A stretch of 64,000 nt of DNA from Pseudarthrobacter siccitolerans. Its GTDB lineage: Bacteria > Actinomycetota > Actinomycetes > Actinomycetales > Micrococcaceae. Position numbers and translations under genes: made by a program. Position 1 is the stretch's first letter. Each line of letters begins with the position of its first letter. Below are positions 16,567 to 24,869 of this stretch, piece by piece. The notes under the pieces are model-generated. The model worked only from the letters and a program-made list of their open reading frames with translations, was not told the DNA's origin and ran no database searches. The DNA is taken from the NCBI RefSeq assembly GCF_030823375.1, contig NZ_JAUSXB010000001.1, forward strand, positions 1,798,001-1,862,000, read 5' to 3'.

Positions 16567-17385
16567 ATGCCCGAGGAGAAGTACGTCGCCGTAGTCACCA
16601 AACCGGTTGCTGCGCCGCAGCCCGGCGAGGCGGCCTTCTTCGACGTGGACAACACCCTCATGCGCGGCGCAAGCCTCTTCCACGTGGCCCGGAAGATGCA
16701 CCAGCGCGGGGCCTTCACCCTTACCCAGGCGGCCGGCTTCGCCTGGAAGCAGTTCAAGTTCGTGGCCCGCGGCGAAAACATGGACGACGTCCATGCGGTC
16801 CGCGACTCCGCCCTCACCCTGGCCGCCGGTATCACCGTGGATGATGTCAAGGCCTTGGGCGAGGAGGTCTACGACGAAATGATCGCGTCCAGGATCTGGC
16901 CCGGCGCCAAGGCCCTCGCCGAGCAGCACCTGCGCGTGGGCCGGCGCGTGTGGCTGGTAACGGCCACCCCCATCGAGGTGGCCACCGTCATTTCCACACG
17001 GCTGGGACTCACCGGAGCGCTCGGTACCGTGGGGGAAGTCTCGGAGGGCATGTACACCGGACGGCTGGTGGGCGACATCCTGCATGGCTCGGCCAAGGCC
17101 GTGGCAGTGCAGGAGATTGCCGATGCTGAGGAACTGGACCTCAAACGGTGCTGGGCCTACAGCGACTCCTACAACGACATCCCTTTGCTCACCCTCGTTG
17201 GACACCCGGTGGCCATCAATCCGGACGCCCGCCTCCGGCGCCACGCCCGCGACCATAACTGGCCCGTCTACGACTTCCGCGCAGGCCGCCGCGCAGCCAC
17301 CCTCGGCCTCAAGGCAGCCACAGTCTGCGGCGCCGTTTACGGGCTCTGGAAAGGCTTCGCCCGGATCCGTGGCCCGCGCATCTAG
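16567..17385 (+). CDS. HAD-IB family hydrolase
   Basis: A 272-residue SerB/CicA-like HAD phosphatase. HAD motif I is FFDVDNTLMRG near residue 25, motif II is VWLVTATPIEVA, and motifs III/IV are in KRCWAYSDSYNDIPLL. A basic C-terminal stretch with a short hydrophobic segment follows. The ATG at 16567 is chosen because it opens the conserved domain; the upstream extension overlaps the divergent glutaredoxin gene. Relatives act on phosphoserine or lysophospholipid-like phosphates; the substrate is not determined here. Confidence 0.9.
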   Translation: MPEEKYVAVVTKPVAAPQPGEAAFFDVDNTLMRGASLFHVARKMHQRGAFTLTQAAGFAWKQFKFVARGENMDDVHAVRDSALTLAAGITVDDVKALGEEVYDEMIASRIWPGAKALAEQHLRVGRRVWLVTATPIEVATVISTRLGLTGALGTVGEVSEGMYTGRLVGDILHGSAKAVAVQEIADAEELDLKRCWAYSDSYNDIPLLTLVGHPVAINPDARLRRHARDHNWPVYDFRAGRRAATLGLKAATVCGAVYGLWKGFARIRGPRI

Positions 17386-17399
17386 GCAGCCCGACACAG

Positions 17400-17433
17400 A
17401 AATGCCCGCCACCTCGGAAGGGGGCGGGCATTT
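17400..17433. terminator. bidirectional terminator hairpin
   Basis: An 11-bp perfect stem (AAATGCCCGCC / GGCGGGCATTT) with a 12-base loop, between the converging HAD phosphatase and bS22 genes. T-rich sequence follows on both strands. Confidence 0.8.
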
Positions 17434-17453
17434 CCACGCTGTTCGAAGTATCT

Positions 17454-17552
17454 CTACTTCTTGTTGCGGCGCTGGTGACGGGTCTTGCGAAGCAACTTGC
17501 GGTGCTTCTTCTTGGCCATACGCTTGCGACGCTTCTTAATAACTGAACCCAC
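17454..17552 (-). CDS. 30S ribosomal protein bS22 (32 residues, AURKAIP1/COX24-type)
   Basis: A 32-residue, extremely basic protein beginning MGSVIKKRRKRMAKKKHRK and ending QRRNKK. It closely resembles the mycobacterial bS22 protein seen bound to 16S rRNA near the decoding centre. The start is GTG at 17552, and the gene is too short for ordinary ORF calling. It stands alone between a terminator hairpin and the BldC-like gene. Recognition rests on the highly conserved sequence. Confidence 0.93.
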   Translation of the reverse strand: MGSVIKKRRKRMAKKKHRKLLRKTRHQRRNKK

Positions 17553-17742
17553 GAAAGTTCCTTACAAACTAGATGCAGTACCTGTCTGATGGAAAATGTT
17601 CGTGGACAGAGCTACGAACTGAACAACTGACAGATTCTTACAATGACGTAAAACGTTCCTTAACAGGGTACCGCCTATCCGGGGCGGCTTCTGACCGCAG
17701 GGGCTCCGACCGGCGGAAATAGGGTTTTGCGACGTAACCGGG

Positions 17743-17955
17743 TCAGGCGGTTTCGGTGTGGCCGTCCACCACAGCGCCCTTGAGGTACTGCTCCACGGCG
17801 TTCTCGGGAACCCGGTAGGAACGGCCGAACCGCACCGCGGGCATCTCCCCGGCGTGAACCAGCCGGTAGACAGTCATTTTGGAGACGCGCATGACCTGGG
17901 CAACTTCAGCCACGGTCAGGAACTTCGCGTTGGAGAAGTTCTGTTCTGCCGACAT
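17743..17955 (-). CDS. BldC-like MerR-type helix-turn-helix DNA-binding protein
   Basis: A 70-residue protein with a single winged-helix/excisionase-type HTH: FLTVAEVAQVMRVSKMTVYR, then GEMPAVRFGRSYRVPENAV. It is of the BldC family, conserved across actinobacteria, and controls developmental or stationary-phase genes in Streptomyces. The ATG at 17955 has AAAGGA nine bases upstream; the 26 residues before it in the open frame are not conserved-looking. It is probably monocistronic. Confidence 0.9.
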   Translation of the reverse strand: MSAEQNFSNAKFLTVAEVAQVMRVSKMTVYRLVHAGEMPAVRFGRSYRVPENAVEQYLKGAVVDGHTETA

Positions 17956-18114
17956 TTCCCTATTTCCTTTGCTGACGGATGGACAACAGTGACCCCAGGT
18001 ACGTGCCAATGCGGTGTTCCGATGCTGAGCCATCCACCAACCACCTAACTAGATACTCTAGATGTTCCTGTGGCAGATGTGAAAGTAGTGCGCTCCCCTA
18101 TTTCGCCCCCTGGT

Positions 18115-19245
18115 TCACCCCCGGCGCTTCCGCGCCGAAGCCGCCAGCTGGTTTAGCACCGAGACGGACATGTCCCAATCCATGCAGGCATCGGTAACGC
18201 TCTGGCCGTAGACCAGCCCGTCCCGGCCGGCCGCATGCTCGGCAACATCGAGGTTCTGGGCTCCGCCCACGAGGAAACTTTCGAGCATGACACCGGCGAT
18301 GGCCTGCGCCGAGGCGCCGCCCTCCTCGAGCTGGGCACCGATTTCCAGTGCGACTTCGGCCTGGCGGTGGTGGCTCTTGCCGCTGTTGGCGTGGCTGGCG
18401 TCCACGATCAGGCGCGGGTTCAGCTGCTTGCCGGCGAGCCTGGTGGAGGCAGCTTCGACGTCGGCCGCCGAGTAGTTCGGTCCCTTGCGGCCGCCGCGGA
18501 GGATGACGTGGGTGTCAGGGTTTCCGGCCGTGGCCACCAGCGCGGCCCGGCCGTCGCCGTCAATGCCAAGGAAGGCCTGGGCTGCTGCCGCGGCACCGCA
18601 GGCGTCAATGGCCACCTGAAGGTCGCCGTCGGTCCCGTTCTTGAAGCCGATGGGCATGGACAGGCCCGAGGCGAGCTGCCGGTGGATTTGGCTTTCGGTG
18701 GTGCGGGCCCCGATGGCGCCCCAGGAAATCAGGTCCGCCATGTACTGCGGGCTGATGGGCTCAAGGAATTCAGTGGCAGTGGGCAGCCCCAGCGCGGTGA
18801 CCTGCTGCAGGAAGTGCCGGGCGGTCCGGAGGCCGGTGACCATGTCGTGGCTGCCGTCCAGCCGGGGATCGTTGATCAGGCCCTTCCAGCCCACCGTGGT
18901 GCGGGGCTTTTCGAAGTACGTCCGCATCACGATCAGCAGGTCTTCCTTGTGCTTCTCGGCCTGGCTGACCAGCCGGCGGGCGTACTCCAGCCCCGCCTTG
19001 GGATCGTGGATGGAGCAGGGCCCCACGATTACCAGCAGGCGGTCGTCCACTCCGTCCATGATCGCGCGGACTTCGTCGCGTCCGCGTTCGACGACGTCTG
19101 CCGCCTCGGCTGCCAGCGGCAGTTCCGCGATCAGTTCCTGCGGGGTGGGCAGCGCGGTGAATTCACTGACGCGCAGGTTGGACGTGGACTTTGCCGTACG
19201 GGGGTTGCCGCTGGCGGTGGTTGCGGGGGCTGTTGCGGTGCTCAT
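18115..19245 (-). CDS. 3-deoxy-7-phosphoheptulonate (DAHP) synthase, class I
   Basis: A 376-residue AroF/G/H-type DAHP synthase. It condenses phosphoenolpyruvate and erythrose 4-phosphate, the first step of aromatic amino acid synthesis. Signatures are VGPCSIHDP, a KPRTTVGWKGLINDP segment, and the late VDASHANSGK. The ATG at 19245 has AGGA six bases upstream. About 170 bases of leader precede it, containing a short frame with clustered Trp, Tyr and Phe codons and stable hairpins. Expression is therefore probably attenuated by aromatic aminoacyl-tRNA supply. Which end-product inhibits the enzyme cannot be read from the sequence. Confidence 0.95.
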   Translation of the reverse strand: MSTATAPATTASGNPRTAKSTSNLRVSEFTALPTPQELIAELPLAAEAADVVERGRDEVRAIMDGVDDRLLVIVGPCSIHDPKAGLEYARRLVSQAEKHKEDLLIVMRTYFEKPRTTVGWKGLINDPRLDGSHDMVTGLRTARHFLQQVTALGLPTATEFLEPISPQYMADLISWGAIGARTTESQIHRQLASGLSMPIGFKNGTDGDLQVAIDACGAAAAAQAFLGIDGDGRAALVATAGNPDTHVILRGGRKGPNYSAADVEAASTRLAGKQLNPRLIVDASHANSGKSHHRQAEVALEIGAQLEEGGASAQAIAGVMLESFLVGGAQNLDVAEHAAGRDGLVYGQSVTDACMDWDMSVSVLNQLAASARKRRG

Positions 19246-19304
19246 GGTGGGTCCTGTTCCAGATGGGAAGCGGGCCCAGTCAGAACCCGCCGGAGAAACG
19301 GCGA

Positions 19305-19328
19305 AGGGCAGAGAATAATCTCTGCCCT
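19305..19328 (-). terminator. attenuator hairpin in the DAHP synthase leader
   Basis: A 10-bp perfect stem (AGGGCAGAGA / TCTCTGCCCT) with a 4-base loop lies between the leader frame and the DAHP synthase start. The downstream sequence (TTCGCCGTTTCTCC) is only moderately T-rich. Confidence 0.6.
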
Positions 19329-19388
19329 GTTGGCTCTGAAGGAAAGTTGGATGCGTGTCAGTTAGACGCGGGCCCCTCCAGAGCCAAC
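19329..19388 (-). promoter_or_regulatory. long-range leader hairpin overlapping the leader peptide codons
   Basis: GTTGGCTCTG (complement of 19379-19388) can pair over 10 bp with CAGAGCCAAC (complement of 19329-19338). The first arm covers codons 10-13 of the leader frame, directly after its aromatic codons, so a stalled ribosome would prevent pairing. The second arm abuts the attenuator stem. Confidence 0.6.
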
Positions 19389-19417
19389 GAAAAATACGCA
19401 TACCAACGGTTAGTCAT
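19358..19417 (-). CDS. aromatic leader peptide upstream of DAHP synthase
   Basis: A 19-codon frame, MTNRWYAYFSLALEGPASN, with Trp5, Tyr6, Tyr8 and Phe9 clustered before a hairpin arm. Stop codon, length and position suit a ribosome-stalling leader peptide for transcription attenuation. No strong Shine-Dalgarno site is visible, so translation may be leaderless or inefficient. An overlapping frame (from ATG 19401, MRIFRWLWRG) also has two Trp codons but reads on toward the structural gene without a nearby stop, so I prefer the 19-codon frame. Confidence 0.65.
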   Translation of the reverse strand: MTNRWYAYFSLALEGPASN

Positions 19418-19458
19418 GCCATGACCATAACCGCCAATCCGCCGCCGCCGCAAAAGTG

Positions 19459-20787
19459 TTACGCCGGGTCATGCGAGAGGCTGGCCACCAGTTCCGCATG
19501 CTTCTGGTCAGTCAGGCGATACCAGTACATGATGCCGACGGCGGCCAGCACCAAGGCCCCGGGCAGCAGTCCGGCCGCTGCCCGGATGGCGAGGGTGGCT
19601 GCATCGGACTGTTCGGCCGTGCCCGAAACATAGCCGCCCCAGGCCAGGGAGAAGGCCACCACCCCGCCGCCGAATCCCATGCCCAGCTTCCGCGTAGCTG
19701 CCAGAAGCGCGTAGTTGATGCCCTGGACCCGGACACCGGTTTTCCACTCCCCGTATTCCACGGTGTCGGCAATCAGCGCCCAGGTAAGGATGCTGACTGA
19801 CGCCGAGGCCAGGAGCCCCAGCACGAGGCCCGCCAGGCCAAGCAGTGGCGCGGTCGCGGGCGCCAGGAAAACCAGCAAGCCGCCCAGCACCCCCAGGCCC
19901 CCGCCGGCGCTGTAGACGGCACGTTTGCCCCACCGCGCCACCGGCCGCGGCAGCAGCACGGCCAGGGTGAGGGTGATGACCACCTGGGCGCCGGCCATCA
20001 CGGGAAACAGGTCCACCCGGGACAGCACGTCACGGAGATAGAAGAACTGGGCGGCACCCGTGGCCGACGTGCCGGTGACGAAAAGTATCGAACTGAGGCA
20101 CAGGACCACCAGCGGCGAATTAGCCTTCAACGCTGCGATGCTTTGGCTGAGGGTGATCCTGGGGACGGCGCCGGCGACCCGCTCAACGCACACCGTCCCG
20201 GTGAAGACATACAGCGCAGAACCAACAACGGCGAACGCCAGGGTCAGCCAGGTGAAAATTTGCTGCATATCCTGGCCGGCACCGAGGAGCGGTGCGATGA
20301 AGAAGCCCAGGGTGGCGCCCACTGACAGGCCGCCGATGGTTCTGGCCCCGCCGAGCCGTGCGCGGTCCTTGGCGTCCTGGGTCATGGCTCCCACCAGGCA
20401 GCCGTAGGGCACGTTGACCATGCTGTACGTGAGGCAGACCAACCCGTAGGTGCAGTAGGCGTAGAGCAGTTTCAGTGACGGGTCCACGTCCGGAACATGG
20501 AACACCGCCACGCTCAGCAGCAGCGGAATGAAGCCGAACATCAGGAACGGCCGGAACTTTCCCCAGCGCCTGGTGTGGACGCGGTCCACAATCCGGCCGG
20601 CGGCGATGTCCGTGAAGGCATTGAAGATCCGCGCCACCAGCAACAACGTGCCGGCGGCTGCTGCCCCGATTCCGGCAACGTCCGTGTAGTAGACAAGCAG
20701 GAACATGTTCCCGGTACTGATGATCATGCTGTTGGCGGCATCGCCGGCGCCGTAGCCGAAAACGCTGAGCCTGCTGAGTTTCTTCAT
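19459..20787 (-). CDS. GPH-family (glycoside-pentoside-hexuronide) sugar:cation symporter
   Basis: A 442-residue transporter with 12 predicted helices and the GPH signatures FGYGAGDAANSM at the N terminus, RRWGKFRPFLMFG in loop 2-3 and NVPYGCLVGAMT. It probably imports a sugar or glycoside with Na+ or H+. It is the last gene of the rhamnose-lactate-esterase run and is 55 bases after the acetylesterase. L-rhamnose or an (acetylated) rhamnoside is the likely substrate by context only. Confidence 0.88.
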   Translation of the reverse strand: MKKLSRLSVFGYGAGDAANSMIISTGNMFLLVYYTDVAGIGAAAAGTLLLVARIFNAFTDIAAGRIVDRVHTRRWGKFRPFLMFGFIPLLLSVAVFHVPDVDPSLKLLYAYCTYGLVCLTYSMVNVPYGCLVGAMTQDAKDRARLGGARTIGGLSVGATLGFFIAPLLGAGQDMQQIFTWLTLAFAVVGSALYVFTGTVCVERVAGAVPRITLSQSIAALKANSPLVVLCLSSILFVTGTSATGAAQFFYLRDVLSRVDLFPVMAGAQVVITLTLAVLLPRPVARWGKRAVYSAGGGLGVLGGLLVFLAPATAPLLGLAGLVLGLLASASVSILTWALIADTVEYGEWKTGVRVQGINYALLAATRKLGMGFGGGVVAFSLAWGGYVSGTAEQSDAATLAIRAAAGLLPGALVLAAVGIMYWYRLTDQKHAELVASLSHDPA

Positions 20788-20842
20788 TGATTCCTTGGTC
20801 GCGCCGGCTGGGAAACCGTTTTCTCACAGCCGCAAAAGGAAC

Positions 20843-21862
20843 TTACCCCAAAATCTTGCGAAGAAACAGCAGCTGCCTGATCCAGTGGTGCTCCTGGCCG
20901 CCTTCGTGGTTGTTGAACCGGTAAACCTCGATTTCCTTGGCAGCTCCGGTTCCCGATGATTCACCGCTGCAGGAGCCGTAGGCATTGAAGCTGGCGAAGA
21001 CCGTGGACGGCGGGCAGATGTCATCCATCTGGGCGGCCGAGTACAGTGCAGGCACGGTTGCCCAGCGGGCCAGGTTGACGCCGTCGAAGTAGCGCAGGAC
21101 TTCCAGGATGGGTTCGTAGCGGTCCCGGTGCCGGGCCAGGAAGGCCGCAATTTCCGGGTACGGCCCGCGCGGAGTGATGTCGATCGCGCGGGGGAAGTCC
21201 TGCAGGAAGGGGACGTCCGGCAACGCGGCGATGACGCCGTCGAGCCTTCCTGCCGCCAGCCCGGCAACGGCCACCACGATGCCGCCGCCCTGGCTGACGC
21301 CGGCCAGCACCACCCGGGACGCATCCACCTCCGGGTGGGACTGCGCGGCTTCCACGGCACGGAATGCATCCACGTACACGCGCCGATAGTAATAGTCCTC
21401 GCGGCTGCCCGCTCCCCTGGTCATCAGGCCGGCATGCGCCACGTCCCCGGCGGAGGGATGCGGATCGGCCGTCTCACCCAGGGTGCCGCCGTAGCCCTGC
21501 CCGCGGGTGTCCATAATGAAATGCGCGTAGCCGGCCTGCGCCCACCGCGTCTCCTGGTTGACCAGCCCGCGGCCGCCGGAATACCCCACGTACTGGACCA
21601 CCGCGGGCAGCGGTGTGCCGGCCTCCCGGTTGGCGGGAAGGTGCAGCCAGCCCTTGATTGGGGCGCCGCCGAAGCCGGAAAACGTCACGTCGAAGGTATC
21701 GATCACGGAGAGGTAGTTCTCCACCGGCTCGAAGGAGGCGTCCAATGGGAACGCCTGTGCCTCCCTGATGGAGGTGTCCCAGAATTCGCCGAAGTCCTCC
21801 GGCGGGGTCACCGTGGAGGTATAGCCGCGGAGCTGATCAAGCGGGAGGTCGAAAAGGGGCAT
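20843..21862 (-). CDS. AXE1-family acetylesterase (acetylxylan esterase/cephalosporin C deacetylase type)
   Basis: A 339-residue alpha/beta hydrolase of carbohydrate esterase family 7. The nucleophile elbow is GVSQGGG, the His is probably in FNNHEGGQ, and family motifs YSGGRG and DTRGQGYGG are present. There is no signal peptide, so it would act on imported acetylated oligosaccharides in the cytoplasm. Neighbouring transporter and rhamnose genes suggest it removes acetyl groups from pectin- or hemicellulose-derived oligomers. This placement is inferred. Confidence 0.9.
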   Translation of the reverse strand: MPLFDLPLDQLRGYTSTVTPPEDFGEFWDTSIREAQAFPLDASFEPVENYLSVIDTFDVTFSGFGGAPIKGWLHLPANREAGTPLPAVVQYVGYSGGRGLVNQETRWAQAGYAHFIMDTRGQGYGGTLGETADPHPSAGDVAHAGLMTRGAGSREDYYYRRVYVDAFRAVEAAQSHPEVDASRVVLAGVSQGGGIVVAVAGLAAGRLDGVIAALPDVPFLQDFPRAIDITPRGPYPEIAAFLARHRDRYEPILEVLRYFDGVNLARWATVPALYSAAQMDDICPPSTVFASFNAYGSCSGESSGTGAAKEIEVYRFNNHEGGQEHHWIRQLLFLRKILG

Positions 21863-21918
21863 CGTTGTCCGTCCTTTTGGTCATTGGCGGGTCTCTGGAT
21901 AGCCCGGCTTGTTCTGGT

Positions 21919-22548
21919 TTAGCCCACGATGATGACGTCCAAGCGGCGGGGCCCGTGCACTCCCTCGACGCGTTCGAGTTCAATGTCCGAGGTTGCGCTG
22001 GGCCCGCTGATCATGGTGAGGGGACGGGTCCCGTCCAGGCGGCGGAGGGCTTCGGGCAGGATGGCGGTGACGTCGCGCAGGTGGACCACGCACACATGGT
22101 GGTCGGGGATCAGCGAGATCGCGCGGCGGCCCTGGTCCGGGCTGCCGTCGAGGATGATGGTTCCGGATTCGGCGACCGTCACGGCGCTGGAGGTGACGAC
22201 GGCGTCAATTGCGTCGAGTTCCGCCACTGACCGAACGCCGTGCGCGCCGCCGTCGTACTTGATGCGCGTGGGATCCGTCTCCCAGGCGAGCCAGCCCGGC
22301 TCCAGTCCCGCCGGGACAACATACGTTGCGGCACCGGCCAGCAGCCCTTGGATGGTGGCCGGCACGTCCGCCGCCGCCACCACGGTGACGCCGGCTTTAT
22401 AGTCCTCGAGCCGGTCCACCAGGATGTGCGTCAGCTCGTCGAAGCCCAGCTCGACGGCGGAACGGTAGCCGCGCGGAACCTCCGGCACCGCCGGGGAATC
22501 TTTCACCGCTGTCCGGACGGCGTCCAGGATGTGCGCGCGGGCGCTCAT
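21919..22548 (-). CDS. lutC: L-lactate utilization protein LutC (LUD domain)
   Basis: A 209-residue LUD-domain protein, third component of the LutABC L-lactate oxidation complex that converts L-lactate to pyruvate. Conserved segments include TSSAVTVAESGTIILDGS and VCVVHLRDV. Its ATG overlaps the lutB stop (ATGA). It lies inside a run that begins with rhamnose genes, consistent with disposal of lactate derived from lactaldehyde. Confidence 0.92.
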   Translation of the reverse strand: MSARAHILDAVRTAVKDSPAVPEVPRGYRSAVELGFDELTHILVDRLEDYKAGVTVVAAADVPATIQGLLAGAATYVVPAGLEPGWLAWETDPTRIKYDGGAHGVRSVAELDAIDAVVTSSAVTVAESGTIILDGSPDQGRRAISLIPDHHVCVVHLRDVTAILPEALRRLDGTRPLTMISGPSATSDIELERVEGVHGPRRLDVIIVG

Positions 22549-24062
22549 GCGTTCTCCTCGGGTGCGTTAGGTGCCTTGCGTGCGGGTGCCCCGGTTGCCT
22601 GGTGTTCCTTGGCCCACCAGTCCCGGAAGGATTGTGACGGCGGTGCCGGGATGTCGCGGCTCTGGGTCCAGCCTGCGGCGATGCCGGGCAGTTTCTTGAT
22701 CTTCTTGTCCCGGCCGGCGGCGAGGCGGCCAAGTGGGAGGAGCTTCTCGACGGCGCCGAGCCGGCGTCCGTCGGAGAGCGCCCAGGACGCTGCCTTCAGT
22801 CCGAGGTCCATCTGCGTGGGCAGGCCGCCGCGGTGGGCGTCCACGTCCTTGCCGCGCAGGTGCACCAGGATGTCCGGGATGTTGATTTTGACCGGGCAGG
22901 CGTCGTAGCAGGCCCCGCACAACGAGGATGCGTAGGGCAGTGAGCCGTTTTCCTCGGCCTGGATTCCCGTCATGAGCGGCGAAAGGATAGCACCGATGGG
23001 CCCGGGATAGGTGGAACCATAGGCGTGGCCGCCGGTGCGTTCGTAGACCGGGCAGACGTTGATGCAGGCGCTGCAGCGGATGCAGTGCAGGGCTGAACGG
23101 CCCATCTCGTCGGCGAGGGCGTTGGTGCGTCCGTTGTCCAGCAGGATGACGTGGAACTTCGAGGGTCCGTCGCCTTCGGTGACGCCCGTCCACAGTGAGG
23201 TGTAGGGATTCATCCGCTCGCCGGTGGAGGAGCGCGGCAGCAACTGCAGGAAGACTTCGAGGTCGGAGAACGTGGGCAGGAGCTTCTCGATGCCCATCAC
23301 GGTGATCAAGGTCTCCGGCAGGGTCAGGCACATGCGGCCGTTACCCTCGGATTCCACCACCGCGAGTGCTCCGGAATCGGCGATGCCGAAGTTCGCCCCC
23401 GAAATGGCGACCTTCGCGGAGAGGAATTTGGCGCGCAGGTGGGAGCGTGCTGCCATGGCGAGCTTGCGCGGCTCGTCGGTCAGTTCCGGGTCGACGCCGG
23501 GCATCTCCTTGAGGAAGATGTCCCGGACTTCCGTGCGGTTCTTATGGATGGCCGGGACCAGGATATGGCTGGGCTTGTCGTGGCCGAGTTGGACGATGAG
23601 CTCGGCCAAATCGGTCTCGAAGGCGGCAATGCCGTGCTCTTCCAGGTATTCGTTCATGCCGATTTCCTGGGTGGCCATAGATTTGACCTTGACCACCTCG
23701 TCCACGCCTTCGGCTTTGACGAGGTCGTGGATGATGCGGTTGGCCTCGTCAGCGTCGCGTGCCCAGTGCACCACGCCGCCGCGGGCGGTGACGTTGGCTT
23801 CGAACGATTCCAGGAGTTCGGGAAGGCGGGCCATGACGGCGGTCTTCAGGGCACTGCCGGCGTCGCGCAGTTCTTCCCAGTCCGGCAGCTCGCCCGTGAC
23901 GTTGAGTCGCTTGCCGCGGATGGTGGAGGTGGCGTGCTTCAGGTTCTTCCGCAGCTGCGTATTGCCGAGCTCGCGGCGGGCAGCGGAGGGAAACTTCTCT
24001 TCGGCGAACAGGTTGCCGGAGCCGGGCCGCAGCCCCGGCATTCCAAGCTGGGTGCGGGACAT
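22545..24062 (-). CDS. lutB: L-lactate utilization iron-sulfur protein LutB
   Basis: A 505-residue protein. The N-terminal half is a LUD domain. The C-terminal half carries two cysteine clusters for [4Fe-4S] centres: CIRCSACINVCPVYERTGG, and CGACYDACPVKINIP with a preceding Cys. It is the central electron-transfer subunit of LutABC. The ATG at 24062 overlaps the lutA stop (TAATG); the open frame extends another 227 codons upstream only because it shadows lutA. Confidence 0.94.
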   Translation of the reverse strand: MSRTQLGMPGLRPGSGNLFAEEKFPSAARRELGNTQLRKNLKHATSTIRGKRLNVTGELPDWEELRDAGSALKTAVMARLPELLESFEANVTARGGVVHWARDADEANRIIHDLVKAEGVDEVVKVKSMATQEIGMNEYLEEHGIAAFETDLAELIVQLGHDKPSHILVPAIHKNRTEVRDIFLKEMPGVDPELTDEPRKLAMAARSHLRAKFLSAKVAISGANFGIADSGALAVVESEGNGRMCLTLPETLITVMGIEKLLPTFSDLEVFLQLLPRSSTGERMNPYTSLWTGVTEGDGPSKFHVILLDNGRTNALADEMGRSALHCIRCSACINVCPVYERTGGHAYGSTYPGPIGAILSPLMTGIQAEENGSLPYASSLCGACYDACPVKINIPDILVHLRGKDVDAHRGGLPTQMDLGLKAASWALSDGRRLGAVEKLLPLGRLAAGRDKKIKKLPGIAAGWTQSRDIPAPPSQSFRDWWAKEHQATGAPARKAPNAPEENA

Positions 24063-24865
24063 TACTTGACCACCACTTTCACCGTTTGTCCGGCCGGGCC
24101 CTGGACGCGGGCCGGTTCCTGTGCCGTGCTGGCCAGAATCTCCGCAAGGTGCAGGGTGGCTACGGCGTCGCCCTGCCGCGAGAGGCCGCCGCCGATGTGC
24201 ATCAGGCAGGAGTAGTCCCCGCCGGCACACACGGAGGCACCCGTGCTGCGGATGTTCGCCGTCTTGTCCGCCAGCATCGCCGAGGAAACATCGGCGTTCT
24301 TGACGGAGAACGTGCCGCCGAAGCCGCAGCACTGGTCGGCCTCCGGCAGGTCCACCAGCTCCAGGCCCTTCACGCCGCGCAGCAGGCCGGCCTGCCGGTC
24401 CCCCAGCTTGAGCAGGCGCATGCCGTGGCATGAGGGGTGGTAGGTCACGGTGTGCGGGAAGTAGGAGCCGAGCTGCGCCGCGGGGTTGGTGACGCCCAAA
24501 ACGTCCACCAGGAGTTCGGACAGCTCGTACGTTTTCTTCCCAACGGCCACCGCCCGCTCTTCGAGGCCGGCGTCCCCCGCATGCCGGGCCACCATAGGGT
24601 GCTGGTGCTTCACCGACGCCACGCAGGAGCCCGAAGGCGCCACGGCGACGTCGTAGTCCTCGGATTCGAAGGCGCGCACGTGGTTGGCCACCACCGGCAC
24701 GGCTTCCTTCAAGTAGCCGCTGTTCACGTGCATCTGCCCGCAACAGGCCTGCCCGCCGGGGAAGACCACCTCGTGGCCAAGCCGTTCCAGGACCTCCACC
24801 GTGGCCTGGGCCGCGCGGGGGTACATGCCATCCACGATGCAGGTGGCAAAAAGTGCGATTTTCAT
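24062..24865 (-). CDS. lutA: L-lactate utilization protein LutA (CCG domain)
   Basis: A 267-residue protein with two CCG-type cysteine-rich domains: QACCGQMHVNSGY near residue 40, and DQCCGFGGTFSVK near residue 190, with TYHPSCHGMR between. It is the GlpC/LldE-like subunit of LutABC. It starts five bases after the rhaB stop, placing lactate oxidation in the same transcription unit as rhamnose breakdown. Confidence 0.94.
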   Translation of the reverse strand: MKIALFATCIVDGMYPRAAQATVEVLERLGHEVVFPGGQACCGQMHVNSGYLKEAVPVVANHVRAFESEDYDVAVAPSGSCVASVKHQHPMVARHAGDAGLEERAVAVGKKTYELSELLVDVLGVTNPAAQLGSYFPHTVTYHPSCHGMRLLKLGDRQAGLLRGVKGLELVDLPEADQCCGFGGTFSVKNADVSSAMLADKTANIRSTGASVCAGGDYSCLMHIGGGLSRQGDAVATLHLAEILASTAQEPARVQGPAGQTVKVVVK

Positions 24866-24869
24866 TAGT

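Noticed and set aside
19246..19401. N-terminal extension of DAHP synthase starting MRIFRWLWRG
   Set aside because: It covers the leader hairpins; the ATG at 19245 has a good ribosome binding site and starts the normal enzyme. The Trp codons are better explained by the leader.
24063..24743. N-terminal extension of lutB
   Set aside because: The extension overlaps lutA in another frame; the TAATG junction at 24062-24064 gives the true start.
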